A stretch of DNA of 64,000 nt from Armillaria gallica (lineage: Eukaryota > Basidiomycota > Agaricomycetes > Agaricales > Physalacriaceae): the NCBI GenBank assembly GCA_037576215.1, contig JBANDB010000002.1:3596001-3660000 (forward strand). The letters run 5' to 3'. The notes below the pieces were generated by a model. It was not told the origin of the DNA. It ran no database searches and saw nothing but the letters and a program-made list of their open reading frames with translations. The position numbers were made by a program, and so were the translations under genes. Positions 46,569 to 57,878 of this stretch are shown one piece after another; the first letter of the stretch is position 1; every line of letters begins with the position of its first letter.

Positions 46569-47992
46569 ATGACGTCTGATCTATTCCATGCTAATAGGAC
46601 CTTCAAGGACGTTGTTAGGTTCGTCTGCTTTCCCAATGTAGCGTCGCGCAAATCACTCACTCACAACTTTTCACAGGCACTTTGCTCCAGCATGGTTCGC
46701 CGTCATCATGGGCACAGGCGCAATTAGCACCTTGTTCCATGCTTTCCCCTACGGCACTGGTTCCCAGGGATTGAGAATAATGACACTTATATTCTTTTTC
46801 CTCAATCTATGCCTTTTCATCACCTTCTGCGCCATCTCCATTGTCCGTTATATCACGTTCCCCAACATCTGGGGAATCATGATCCGGCACCCTGTCCAGA
46901 GTCTCTTCACCGGCACTTTCCCTATGGGCGCTATCACGATACTGAACATCGCTGTCAGCCTCATCCACGAAGACTACGGTTTTGGCGGTAAGCCATTCTT
47001 GTACGTCTTGTGGGCCTTCTGGTGGCTAGACGTGATAAGCTCCTTCCTTTGCTGCTTTGGCGTGATGCACTTCATGTGAGCCTGCCATGAGCTACTGCCT
47101 CCGATCATTGCATTGACGCGTTCCGCAGGATAACGTCCCAGAAACACTCGTTAGAGTCCATGACATCCGTTTGGCTGCTACCCGTAGTCACTTTGATTGT
47201 CGCGTCATCAGGTGGTGGTGTTATAGCACCTTCACTGTACAAGTATTCACTGAACCACGCGGTTATCACCGCTACGTTCTCTATATTCATGGTCTCCATC
47301 GGTCTTTCCCTTGCCTTGATGATGTTAACGGTATACCTGCTCCGCCTCATCGTCCATGGCCTTCCGGCCGGTGCAGGAATAACGTCGGTATTTCTACCCC
47401 TAGGTCCTACGGGCCAGGCGGGATACTCTATTCTTCTTCTCGGGCAGTTCTTCAAATCCATATTACCCCTTCACTACGGCGATTCCGAATTGTTGAATGC
47501 TGAGGCAACCGGGGCCTCGATACAGGTTATCTGCACCATCATTTCCTTGATTCTATGGTCCCTTGCATCCATGTGGTTATTCTTCGCCGTCCTCGGTGTA
47601 CAGGACGTCCTTCGTCGAACCCGAATCCCCTTCAAGGTCCAAGTATGGGGCATCATTTTCCCGAACGTAAGCTACCTATTCTTGTTTTAGTTTCTGGCGT
47701 TTGACCTCCGAGTTTACAGGGTGTTTACGCCAACCTTACTCTGAGTCTCGCCAGCACTTTTGATTCGCCGTTCTTCCGTGTCTGGGGGTCGATCTACTCT
47801 GTCGCGACGTTGATTGTCTGGTGCTTAGTTGCATCACGGACGGTTATGTTGGCATGGAACAAGCAGATATTTGAGGCTCCATGCTTGGGTGATATAGATA
47901 TGGCTAAAAAGAGCAAGTGCCAGGAGACGGAACTGAAGGCAGTCAACCCCGCCTGCAACGGAAGTAGTACCGATACTGTACATTTAACGTGA
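46569..47992 (+). CDS. SSU1/Mae1-type anion transporter, probable sulfite efflux pump
   Basis: A ten-TM member of the TDT/SLAC1 superfamily; fungal members are the sulfite pump Ssu1 and the malate carrier Mae1. The start at 46569 gives MTSDLFHANRTFKDVVR. An intron (about 46619-46677) leads to HFAPAWFAVIMGTGAISTLF. Other landmarks are FPNIWGIMIRHPVQSLFTGT, FPMGAITILNIAV, VWLLPVVTLIVASSGGGVIA, LPAGAGITSVFLPLGPTGQA and a last exon beginning GVYANLTLSLASTFDSPFF. It ends in a cytosolic tail, DTVHLT. No frameshift was seen. The ETHE1-like gene follows on the same strand, which favours a sulfite substrate, but substrate assignment is inference. Confidence 0.87.
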
Positions 47993-48424
47993 CCTGCTTA
48001 ATCACCTCTTAGATAGAACGAGAAATTTTTTGTATTCGTGTGTAAGATACCGTAACGTTGTATGTTTAATTCGGAGCGAAGGCATGCGGGTAGCACGGAG
48101 TGGCATGGGAAAAACGACGATTTCCGAATTCGGCAGGATGCCGACGCTGCAAATGCCTCTTGTCGTCTGCGCCCATGATCACACCAAGACAGTCCTCCCT
48201 GTCCTGGGCCCGCCTCTAACCTATTTTCTCTTTTCCATCATTCTTCTGCCACAGTAAGTTCCCAAGGTTGTGCAGCGAATCCGAATTCTGTGTTCTGGAC
48301 TTATCCCATTACTGGTCGTCAATTCGGAAATCGGCTGGAGCATTCGGATTGTATTATCGGAATATTCGTCTCCTGTGCCCTCCTGAAGGGTATAAAACTA
48401 GCAGCGTCGAATCTTATCCCAGCC
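47993..48424. other. intergenic, about 430 nt
   Basis: Lies between the anion transporter and the persulfide dioxygenase. It is expected to hold the promoter of the second gene. No coding signal is convincing. Confidence 0.45.
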
Positions 48425-49732
48425 ATGCAAGTTGCCAAGGTTGCCTTCTGTCGTTCGAGTCCAGTGCGCCTTAGTTTTGTAAGGCCGTTTTCTTCTTCGT
48501 CCAGAGTCCTTCTTTCCACTCGAGCCTTTTCGAGCGTCACCTCTGCCTCTCGTTCTATCCCTCAGCATAGCAGACCAATCATGTCTTACCGAACAATGAG
48601 TACCACCTCGGCAGCTGAACCTTGGACATACGTCAGCGATGAAAAGGGAAATGCAGAGATCAACTGCTTCTTCGAGCCCCAGACGTCCACGTGGTAGGCC
48701 GGGTCTCTTCCTGCCTCCTCAAAGCATCCTGACCTTGTGCTCTAGGCAGTATTTAATCTCGGATCCTGCGACATCACAAGCCGTACTTGTTGATACCGTC
48801 CTAGACTACGATCCCGCTTCTGGGAAGGTTTCCACAGAATCCGCTGACAAGTTGCTCGCGTTTATAGAAAAGAAGCACTTGAAGATTTTGCGTATCTTGT
48901 GCGTACCAATTTTTTTTGTAGTAACTCATCATTCTCATAGTCCGTACAGGGAAACACATGCGCATGCCGATCATCTCACTGCTGCTCAATATCTCAAATC
49001 CAAGCTTCCAGGAGAGGTCCCTGTATGCATCGGTTCTCGTATCACCCAGGTTCAATCAAATTTCGCCCCAGTCTATGGGTTGGAACGGAGCGCGTTTGAA
49101 AAAACCTTCGACGTTTTTTAAAGGATGATGAGGAGTTCCCTGTCGGAAACCTCACCTGCCGTGTTATCCATCTCCCTGGTCATACTCCGGATCATATCGG
49201 ATATGTGGTTGGCAAGACCGTTTTTACTGGGGATTCTATCTTTCTTGTGCGCGTTCTTTACTCTTTTATTACTACGTGATTCTGATTGTATTGCCATAAT
49301 AATCAGCCTGATGTAGGCTCTGCGAGAGTTGATTTTCCTGGCGGCAATGCGAAACAACTATATGCCGTGAGTGCGACAGTCTTTTGTGTCTGGAACGCTC
49401 TCAACCACGTTATCAAATGTAGTCCATGAATCGACTTCTGTCCCTACCCGAGGACTACAAATTATTTGTTGGTCATGACTACCCGAGTGGTCGTGAGCTA
49501 CGACTGCGTCACTACCGTGGGCGAACAACGGAAGCTCAACAAGCATGGGAAGGTTGGTACGACTGAAGAAGCTTTCATTGACTTCCGTAAAAAGAGGGAC
49601 GATACTCTCGGCGCTCCCAGGCTTATTCATCCATCGCTTCAAGTCAATATACGTGCCGGCAGACTTCCTCCGGCGGATGCGGAGGGGCGTGTATGGATGA
49701 AGATTCCCGTGAGGTCCTCTATTGGTGTCTAA
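48425..49732 (+). CDS. ETHE1-like persulfide dioxygenase, mitochondrial
   Basis: Oxidises glutathione persulfide to sulfite in mitochondrial sulfide detoxification. A strong mitochondrial leader, MQVAKVAFCRSSPVRLSFVR, is followed by a metallo-beta-lactamase fold: INCFFEPQTSTWQYLISDPA, VLVDTVLDYDPASGK, ETHAHADHLTAAQYLKSKL (metal ligands in H-x-H-x-D-H), IHLPGHTPDHIGYVVGKTVF, TGDSIFLPDVGSARVDFPGG and LFVGHDYPSGRELR. The C-terminus reads TTEEAFIDFRKKRDDTL and VNIRAGRLPPADAEGRVWMK. Exons start near 48425, 48732, 48951, 49310 and 49422. At 49114-49119 a T6 run should be T7: FDVF stops, but LKDDEEFPVGNLTC follows in the next frame. A second one-base slip lies near 49501-49505 before VTTVGEQRK. Confidence 0.88.
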
Positions 49733-51080
49733 TGTCTGATATATATTATTGCGCCATGCCATCACGTACACGAGTAATTGCACTTTTTCTTTTGTTTTAG
49801 CGCTAACGCGGCATTGTGGCCACGACGAGGAGTCCGATGAGCGCTTGGCAAACTGTAAATAAGCGCCTTCCTTATTCTCGAATGAACTAGGGCGTTCGAC
49901 AAGTGTAGCTTCACCGATACTCGCCGAATTTTCATCAGAAACACATGTGCCAGACCTCGCGGAGCTAGCTTGGGCGCCAAAAACGCAATTAGACGCTCAG
50001 TCAAAACATCACGAGGATGCACAACACGTATTTTATTCAATGGTGCACAACAGATGGACAGTCTTACGGGACCAGTGGGCCCGATGTAGTTCTAGAGGGT
50101 TTGAAACTATAGGAGCGGTCCGATGCGAATAGATTTCAAGCGCGACGCTGAACGCTTGTATACATAGAAGTTACACCATACAGAAGAAGACAAATGTGTC
50201 GAGTACGGGAGGAATGGACAACGCCAAGTGGAATACACCGGGCCCCGGGGGCTTGCCCAAAGGGATCGACGGTCTGTTCAAGTTAGTCAGTTTAATAAGA
50301 AGAGATGTCATAAACAGCAAGCTGTCATTCACGCAAAAGTCAAGAACAAAGTCCCTAAGAAAAGTGGGGCGGGTTGGATACTTACGGTTCGTCGAGGTGG
50401 AGGTTGTAACATCGAGTCCCGCGCATACAGAAAACAAGTAAGTACTCTCTATTCCTTTCCGATTCAGTGGCAAGTCCTAACGGAGGAGGGCTCAAGCCGA
50501 TACGATAGCGCAAACGTCTAAGACGCGTCTAGAACCCTGTAAGGAGCTATTGACGGTGTACTTGTTGGCCGTTAGCTTGGTTCGGGGGGAATTCGGATCG
50601 GTCCTGGACGGACAGGTCACCGGCCAAGTCTTCCAAAAGTGCATGTAATTTTAGCGGTCATGAGATAAAATCTGACAGTGCCAGATTCTGGTGTTTGTTG
50701 TACCTTCAAAATCCCCATGAGGCGGTCAAGTGGTCCATGCATACTTGATAACGTGACCGTGAACTTGGCCAGAGTGGGACCTTGTGCCGGTACACACAGT
50801 GAGTCACACACCACACCATACCACCAAACACCAATTTGAATTTGCTCGTACGATCCGGTGACCGGGAGTTGCATTGCCGTTATCATTAGCGCGCGCCTAA
50901 GTAGGTGCGTGGTAAGCGCCCACAGAAATTCCGAACTCGGCCGGACGATATTGGAACGAGATTTCCACGCGTACTTAAAGGATTGGAGCAGTGGAGTTGC
51001 AACTCATTGGCACCCAGTTCAACTCTCACGTCCCTAGTCGTTCTTATCTGGACCCGAACGCTGCATTATATCCCACAGAG
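49733..51080. other. 1.35 kb with no confident gene
   Basis: Several short frames occur on both strands (for example minus 50617-50886, MQLPVTGSYEQIQIG and GPTLAKFTVTLSSMHGPL, which can be joined by a GT-AG intron; and plus 50196-50441). I cannot tie any to a family, and none extends over 100 codons. A small unknown gene on the minus strand around 50620-50880 is possible. The right part should contain the amidohydrolase promoter. Confidence 0.35.
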
Positions 51081-53626
51081 ATGCCTGTGAAAGGAGAGGC
51101 TGACTGTCGTGAAGACTTCGACGAGAAAAGGATTAAATCTGGTCAACAGACATCTCTCAGACGCCTCCTAGTGCTGGGTGCGGTCTTGCTTGCCACTCTT
51201 GGCTTTTTCTTCCGAAAGCGTTTCGCTTTGGAGACGGCCCAGACGTATGCAGTGTGCTCGACAAACGGAAAACAAATCCATCTAGTTGATGAGCAAAATT
51301 CCCAGGTGGAGTGCTTGGTGGTCCGCGGCTCGTACATACAGGACGTCGGAGACTTAGGTGTGTATTCCAAATATTTTGAGCCGGCGTCCGCTTACCGGTA
51401 GCTAGCGGATATCCAACAGCGTTGGACCTACAACCAGGAGAAAGCGTTGCCAGTATACCATACGAAGCCTGGGTCCATCATCGTGCCAGGAATGTCAGGT
51501 TCGTAGGTTTCACTCCTAAAATAGATTCCAGGTGTTTTACAGCCCAAAAAGATTCTCATGCGCACATTCTTGAGTACGGCGCTAGCAGAATCATCCCTCT
51601 TGAGCAAGGTCACACCATCAAGGGTGAGTTGCGTCACGCAGTTGATATAGCGCTCATTGATTTTCGACTCAGAGGTCGTCAAGTCTGTCAGAGATTACAT
51701 AGTATCGGATCCTGATATTAACAATAACAAATCAAAACTAGTGCAGGGATGGGGATGGGACCATACTGTGTGGCCCGAAGGCCGCTGGCCGAATGCCGTA
51801 CGTTATGTTACATCCGCGTCCGCTTCTCCTTTACTCATGGAACGAAAAAAGGATGATTTGGATGCGGACCCAGTCATCCACGGGCGACCCGTAATTTTGC
51901 AAAGCAAGGACGGGCATGCAATATGGGTCTCTCGAGCCACTCTGAACGACAATGGTCCTTATCCCGAACACGTTGAGGGCGGTGTGATCGAGACAGATTC
52001 AGATGGAAACCCCAATGGCAAGTAAACTCCTTCACAATAATTCCCTTGACAAATGTAATGTGTTCATGTAGGACTGTTCATTGACAATGCGCAAGATCTC
52101 ATTCATAAACCTGAAGCTACTGATGCTGATCTTAATGGTCTTTTTTCTATTACCGTTCGAGATGCTCTCGCTAGTGGTTTGACTTCAATTCATGACGCAG
52201 CACTTGCGCCAGAGTCTTTAGCTTTCTTTAAGAGGTAAGCCGTATTGTCTATTCGTTTCGCATCCCTTCATCCATGGGCCACAGGAAAGCAGCAGAGGGA
52301 ACACTTCCAGTACGTTCAACGATGTGGACAATTCGATATACCATTGTTTTGCTATCTGACATTATAGATTCGGATATATGGGATGACCTATTTCAATGAG
52401 AGCGGCGAGTACTGGGGAGATCGTATCGTCCCTTTGATTAATGCCGGAAATGGGCGGCTTCACTGCAGAAGCGTGAAGATGTTCGCTGATGGTGCGCAGA
52501 GAATCATTCTGCTTGTATTAATGAAGGCCTTCTGAACTGAAGCACCTAGGCGCTCTCAGAACTGGAGGTGCCGCAGTAAGTGCACATCGTTTTGATCTCC
52601 ATGTTGTGTGTGACCATCGCATTCCCAGCTTTATGAACCGTATGCTGACAATCCCACCACGAACGGTGTTATGCGAATGCCGCCTGAAATGATCAACAAG
52701 GTCATTCCCCGATTTCTTCAAGACGGATGGCAAGTCGTGCGTGTGTTCATATTTGTAGCGGTTCTTTTGATGGTTGGTTAAATCCATTTTGTATGGAGAA
52801 CGTCCATGCAATAGGTGATCGTGCCAACGGCATTGTTTTGGACGCCTTCGAGAAAGCGTTATCTGGCGTCGACGTCCCTACTCTCCGACCACGGTTGGAA
52901 CATGCTCAGCTACTGACTGAAGCTGATATGAAGCGAGTAGGGAAACTAGGAGGTAGGAACAAAGCTTCTTCCAACGAGGAGATTAAACTCAAGCCAATTT
53001 TAGTCATTGCCAGTGTGCAGCCGACGCATGTGTATGCCTGTTCGTTGATATCATATCTACTACTGTTGACTAGTCTTCTCCGCAGTATTGACGATATGTG
53101 GTACGCTGAGGAGCGCCTGGGACCGGAGCGAGTCCAAAGACTATACGCATTTCGCAGCCTTGTCGATAACAAGGCGAAAATTACTCTAGGCTCAGACGCC
53201 CCAGTGGAAGGCATAAATCCTTTGGCGGGGTTCTACGCTGCTATTACGCGTCTCTCAAAAGATGGAACATCACCTCGCGGACCTAGTGGCTGGTTTGTTT
53301 ACAATTTCCTCAAAAAGTTTCGAAGCTTACGCTCTGTCGTCACAGGTTCCCGGAACAGCGCTTAACCAGACAGGAAGCACTCAGAGGTAAGATCAAGACT
53401 TTGTCATGGACTGCGTATTGATCTTGTGTATTCTAAAGGGATGACTATCGACCCAGCTTACGCCTCTTTTACCGAGTCGACTTTGGGGTCACTGGTGCCC
53501 GGGAAAAGAGCAGACTTTGTGATTCTTTCCCAAGATATCATGTCTGTCGCGGTGGATAAAATTCTGGAGACCAGAGTAGTTGCGACAGTGTTGGATGGAA
53601 AACCTGTTTATGGCTCTTTTCTGTAG
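51081..53626 (+). CDS. membrane-anchored YtcJ-type amidohydrolase (amidohydrolase 3)
   Basis: A metal-dependent hydrolase of the amidohydrolase 3 group; substrates of eukaryotic members are unknown. The ATG at 51081 gives MPVKGEADCREDF, and one TM (LLVLGAVLLATLGFFF) anchors the N-terminus. Family blocks are VDEQNSQVECLVVRG, RWTYNQEKALPVYHTKPGSI, DSHAHILEYG (H-x-H metal site), LVQGWGWDHTVWPEGRWPNA, DGHAIWVSRATLNDNG, GLTSIHDAALAPESL, VNVHAIGDRANGIVLDAFEK, RPRLEHAQLL, IASVQPTHSIDDMWYAEERL, ITLGSDAPVEGINPLAGFYA, SFTESTLGSLVPGKRADFVI and a final VVATVLDGKPVYGSFL. About ten introns of 45-65 nt join in frame, for example the one that restores GMSDSHAHIL near 51500-51552. The catalytic domain faces the lumen or outside if the anchor is a signal anchor. 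Confidence 0.9.
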
Positions 53627-53992
53627 CTCGGATTTTATTATTGATACCGGAACTAATGTTTCTGCCAGGGTTCATTTGCCACATTTGGCCCCTGGGGGAG
53701 GCGTGGTATTCCGGATTCCTAGCAAGCGACGTGCACTTTTGCCAAAGAACATTTGAAGAAAACTAAACAACGTGTATACTCGGTCCTAATTCTCAGTCCT
53801 TGACGAAACATCCTGTCAGGACAACGTCATAACCCCGTCTTTAAGTCAAATTGTTTTGCTAAAGTAAGCACCTAAAACTTCTACTATATTATACTGTAAA
53901 AACATGAAATTTCAGCAGTCCATATGATTCAACTAGTACCGTAGTTTATGTTTCACAAGTCCAACAATCCATGTCGACATCGTCACTTGAAA
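53627..53992. other. convergent 3' region, about 365 nt
   Basis: AT-rich spacer between the amidohydrolase and the convergent cerato-platanin gene. No open frame is convincing. Confidence 0.5.
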
Positions 53993-54406
53993 TTACAAGC
54001 CGCAAACTGACGCGTCAACTTGGCCTGCTGTGGCCTGCACCGACCCGTACTCAACTGCATGTCCGTCCGTCAAATCATTTAACGCAGCCTCTGAGGTGTA
54101 AAAGCCCGACACAGCATGGTCAATTGCTAACACGTTAATCGTGCGGCCATTGTATGTCAACTGCCAGCAGGTTCCACAGCTCGCGCTGTTCCATTCTGCG
54201 ATAGAGTCGGATGACGCGATGTATGGGAAGCTGGGAAGGGAGTCGTATGTGGTATATCCCTTGGTCAAGAGACCGTTGCTGCCGTCCGAGCAAGCAACGT
54301 TAGCGAGTGAGTTGCTGCCAGTGCCGTAGCCATTATCATAGCCAACAGTCACAGCGAGGGCGTAAGAGGGGATGAGGACGAAAGCGAGGGCGGAGAACAA
54401 CTTCAT
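53993..54406 (-). CDS. cerato-platanin family secreted protein
   Basis: A small secreted Cys-rich protein that binds chitin oligomers; fungal relatives loosen walls, self-assemble at interfaces and can act as elicitors. The start at 54406 gives a signal peptide, MKLFSALAFVLIPSYALA. The mature protein, about 119 residues, reads VTVGYDNGYGTGSNSLANVA, CSDGSNGLLTKGYTTYDSLP and SCGTCWQLTYNGRTINVLAI, with the end ASVCGL. The four Cys of the family are present (ACSDG, CGTC, VCGL). It is a single exon, unlike most genes here but not unusual for such short secreted proteins. A TATA-like box lies about 82 bp upstream. Confidence 0.93.
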   Translation of the reverse strand: MKLFSALAFVLIPSYALAVTVGYDNGYGTGSNSLANVACSDGSNGLLTKGYTTYDSLPSFPYIASSDSIAEWNSASCGTCWQLTYNGRTINVLAIDHAVSGFYTSEAALNDLTDGHAVEYGSVQATAGQVDASVCGL

Positions 54407-54486
54407 TGTTGTGATTTGATGAGGGCTCTTTGGCTGCGTTGACTGGGCAGGTAGGAGTGAAGAAATGCTAGACTTCATCCGCCAGC

Positions 54487-54494
54487 CTTTATAG
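54487..54494 (-). promoter_or_regulatory. TATA-like box of the cerato-platanin gene
   Basis: On the minus strand it reads CTATAAAG, about 82 bp ahead of the ATG at 54406. It leaves room for a 5' leader of about 50 nt. Confidence 0.4.
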
Positions 54495-54977
54495 CTTTTG
54501 CGCACGGGAAACAGAGTAGCCCACGAAGCTGAAACTCATACATATCGGACAGAACTGTCCGTGGGCTCCATCTGAAGGCAATGCATTTACGCGGGTGAAG
54601 AACCTCAAACACGGTCCCGTGTCTCCGGTGGAATGGAACATCGTAAGTAGAACGAAATTCTTGTGACAACCGACTTTCAAGAACGTACTCCAACGTCAAG
54701 ATAGGTCCGGGTTTACTCTGAGCGCTTGGTATCGTCATCAGCCGCTATAGCTTAAGGAGAAAATTCAGGTCAGAGAAAGCAAATGAAGATGGAACAAAAT
54801 TGCTATGTATCCGGTACGCGTAAATCGGTTAACATTTCATAATAGCACACAGCTCATCGGAAAGTTAAGTCACACACCATACGCGCAAGCGTCCTTGGAA
54901 ATGATCATAAATATTGCGCAGTACACACTGTTTGGTTTGACTGAGACGGATTAGAAAAATGGTGACTGGGGAATAAA

Positions 54978-56070
54978 TTATTGTTGTTCCTCTTCCTCGC
55001 CGCCGTATCCCTCATCGTCCTGGGCACCGTCCTTTTCGGCTTCTGTGACGATGCCAATGACTTCCTCCTCCTCCTCCCATTCACACTTTTACCTTCCCAC
55101 ACTGCCTTCCACCCTCGCTCAACTTTAGCCGCCTCAGCCTCCACCATGGATACGACATGTTTCCGCCGTTCACGGACATCCTGTTCGCCCCAACTCTCCA
55201 CAGCATCCAGTTGAACCAGCAAACGGTTTAACGACTCATTGTAAGTGTGTAAAGGTGTGTTGCGGTTCGTATACGCCAGCTTCGGTGGCGTGAGCCTGGC
55301 TCCGATGAACCGTCAGTGGAAACGGATATCACCTCGCCATTGAGTTCGAAATCGATGTGAGTCGGCCATGCGAAGGTGGTCTTCACTTCCTCGAACTTTT
55401 TCTGGATGATCTGGATGGTGGCGAGGGATTTCTGGACGAGTTCGGCTTCGTTAGACGCGCTGGAGGACTCGTCTAATGGTTGCTCGTTGGGAGAGGGAGA
55501 TGGCTGTCGTTGGGATGGAGTGGGGCATGGTGGAGCTGGACTTTCAGAAACAGAGGGGCGAGGTGACGAAGGGGGCTCCTCTATGTCTGCGGGCGGTGAT
55601 ACGCTGACTGGCTCAGGCTGTGACACTTTGGGAGGCGACGGAGACCGTATTGGGATGGAGTGCTTTGGAGTACTCGTTGTTATAGGAGTTGCCTGCGATG
55701 TTGAGTTAGTCTTGAGATAATGGTTCAACTGCTAATAAGGACATACCTGCTCTCTGGCTTCATACGGGCTCAGATAACGGCCGAATCCATAGTCGTATGC
55801 ATCACCATCATCATCAGCTGTATCGGCGTCATACGTATCATCTATGTACTGTCTCGCAAGCTCATTCCGACGGAGGGTGAGAAGCCGCTGCCGCTGAAGT
55901 TCCCGCTCGCGTTCGATAGCTTGAACGCGGGCGTTGTGCCGCTGCTCTTCCACTACACGATATGCGTAAGGGGATGGGTAATGACCAAGGGGAGAGTAGC
56001 CTGGCTGGCCATAAGGGTAGTAATTGGAAGAGTAGGGTGAGCTACGATGGAAGGGACTTGCACTGAACAT
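54978..56070 (-). CDS. BAG-domain co-chaperone
   Basis: An Hsp70 nucleotide-exchange co-chaperone by family. The start at 56070 gives MFSASPFHRSSPYSSNYYPY, a Tyr/Pro/Ser-rich head, followed by a charged helix (ERERELQRQRLLTLRRNELA) and an acidic segment. The middle is Pro/Ser-rich. After ELVQKSLATIQIIQKKFEEV a hydrophobic DUF-like strand region leads to the BAG helices: YTNRNTPLHTYNESLNRLLV, QLDAVESWGEQDVRERRKHV and VSMVEAEAAKVERGWKAV. Near 55087-55090 (a run of four T, AAAA in the gene) the frame shifts by one base. The more plausible tail then reads EEEEVIGIVTEAEKDGAQ and ends EEEEQQ at 54978. The family call rests on the last three helices. Confidence 0.78.
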
Positions 56071-57878
56071 ACTTCAAAAGTGTTTGAGAGTAGATACAAT
56101 TTAGATTAGAGGAGGATTATATACCATCTTCAATGATGTCATTTCACGATCTTTCTAAAGCCTGGAGGTTCTCGAATCAAAGAGGAAAGCGGAGAAAATA
56201 TGGGGAGGCGCTGGAAGGTGCTAGAAAATGCCAAGTGTTCATTGCCTTTTCAGGCGAGGTCGGAGCCTGCCGGATTGTTCCGTCTCTAAAATAGGCTTCC
56301 TTTCACATTTCCCAAACCATAAGTAAGCCTGATCCAATTTAAACGAGAGAGGCCGCGATGCAGCTATGTGTGCGGCAATGGCTTCATAGAAGCCCTGGGG
56401 CTACCCGGAGTTTTCCTGGAGCTTATCTTGGAGCTTAACGCTGGTTGGTCAATCATGATATACTCAAGGTGCACTCCAGGAGAACGTACTGGCCTTATGC
56501 TCTCGTCGCTGCAGTGCTAGCCTCAACATATCTAAGTATCTGCCGTATGAGAACTTGAACATCAGAGGAACGCCGGAGGGCAAGTCGGTCTTATATATCC
56601 AGATATATTTCAGTAATCACTTGGTTTTCACCTCCTGATATCTTAAGTCGCATGTTCATGAGAATGCCTAAAGTCAATGTTGACGTTCACATGTGCTAAG
56701 CGGTCCTCGTCGTCACCAGGGTCGTACTCCCCATGGCTCGAGAGGAATATACTTTCCGATCCCAGTAGGCAATCGATGACGATGTAGAATTATAACAAGT
56801 AAGCGGTAGCTCATTATCATCATCAGGGTTGAACACTAAAAATATAGTTCCAGCAGTATAGAAGAAGCAATATGAGAAAATATGATACGAGTAATACAAC
56901 TACTGATACTCTTTGAGCTCTGCCAGTGGGGTTCATCGTGCTATGCTTACCAATTCTTTCTATAGTACTTACAACCGTGGCGAACGCATCAGTGACGTCG
57001 TTCGCTTTTATATCATGCCGCCACTAAACCACTATAGGCACAGCTGTCCCGGTAAGTGTAACGAATCACAAACAGAAGTAAGGATGCTTACAAAGCCTGC
57101 TTAAAACTCTCATATGCTATGCAGCCATGCGGTTCTGACAGAACCTGGCAGTCACCTCAGCAAGCCTTTATAAGGTTCCCTGCCTCGCTCCAGGTTGTTG
57201 TAGTATCAATGCTGTTATGTCGTGAAGCGCGTGGCTCTGGGAGTTTTGAGTCTTATGCGATAGGTACAGCTGTGACCTCCTTAGTGTACGCAGACCGCTT
57301 CGCTGGACCCAACAATCCGTACGGGGGCCGGAAATGGGCGATTGACTAGCCTCTGAGCACAGAGGACCTTTTAAATAATGCGATTGTAGATCTGCGATCA
57401 TGATCTTTTGCTTTAGGAGAAGCTCCCTCGATCAAGGGGCACTTCGATTCCATGGATGCAACGTGGTGACTCAAAAGTGGCCGTGGTAAGATAGGTGGAT
57501 ACACTCTAACAACCTGGGAAATTGCTGTCGTGGGATGGGAAGCACTCGTTTCCAGAGGAATAATTTTGTTGCACTGGCAGGCACGATTTAAATAATTGGC
57601 TGTTCCGCGGTCAGGGTCCGTTGATGTTGACATTTGTTTGGCTGTTGGGATTGTTGGTTTTGTTGAACGATCCGGGTTGGTCTACACCGCGCTGCACCTC
57701 CTTCCTATCTCTCCACTTCTGCGATATCTTAGCTCCATTTTTTCTCCCTCTATCCTTCTCTATCCTTTTACCGCAATTATATTGCTGCCTTCCACCTTGA
57801 GCAGCAACTGCCAACCAATTTTCTCAACCGAACGTATCAATCAACGCATTCTCTCAATAACACGTTTCTGCAATTACT
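56071..57878. other. 1.8 kb with no recognised gene
   Basis: Only short frames (at most about 127 codons, in conflicting directions) occur here, with no family resemblance and no consistent intron pattern. The left part should be the promoter of the BAG gene and the right part the long 5' leader of the acidic protein gene. No inverted repeat like the MITE was seen. Confidence 0.4.

Noticed and set aside
49358..50005. long open minus-strand stretch opposite the end of the persulfide dioxygenase
   Set aside because: Some Ser/Glu-rich reading is present upstream, but most lies antisense to conserved codons and has no start, stop or splice model that holds.
57119..57349. 76-codon plus-strand frame in the gene-poor 56-58 kb stretch
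   Set aside because: No motif, no consistent codon pattern, and surrounded by equally short conflicting frames.
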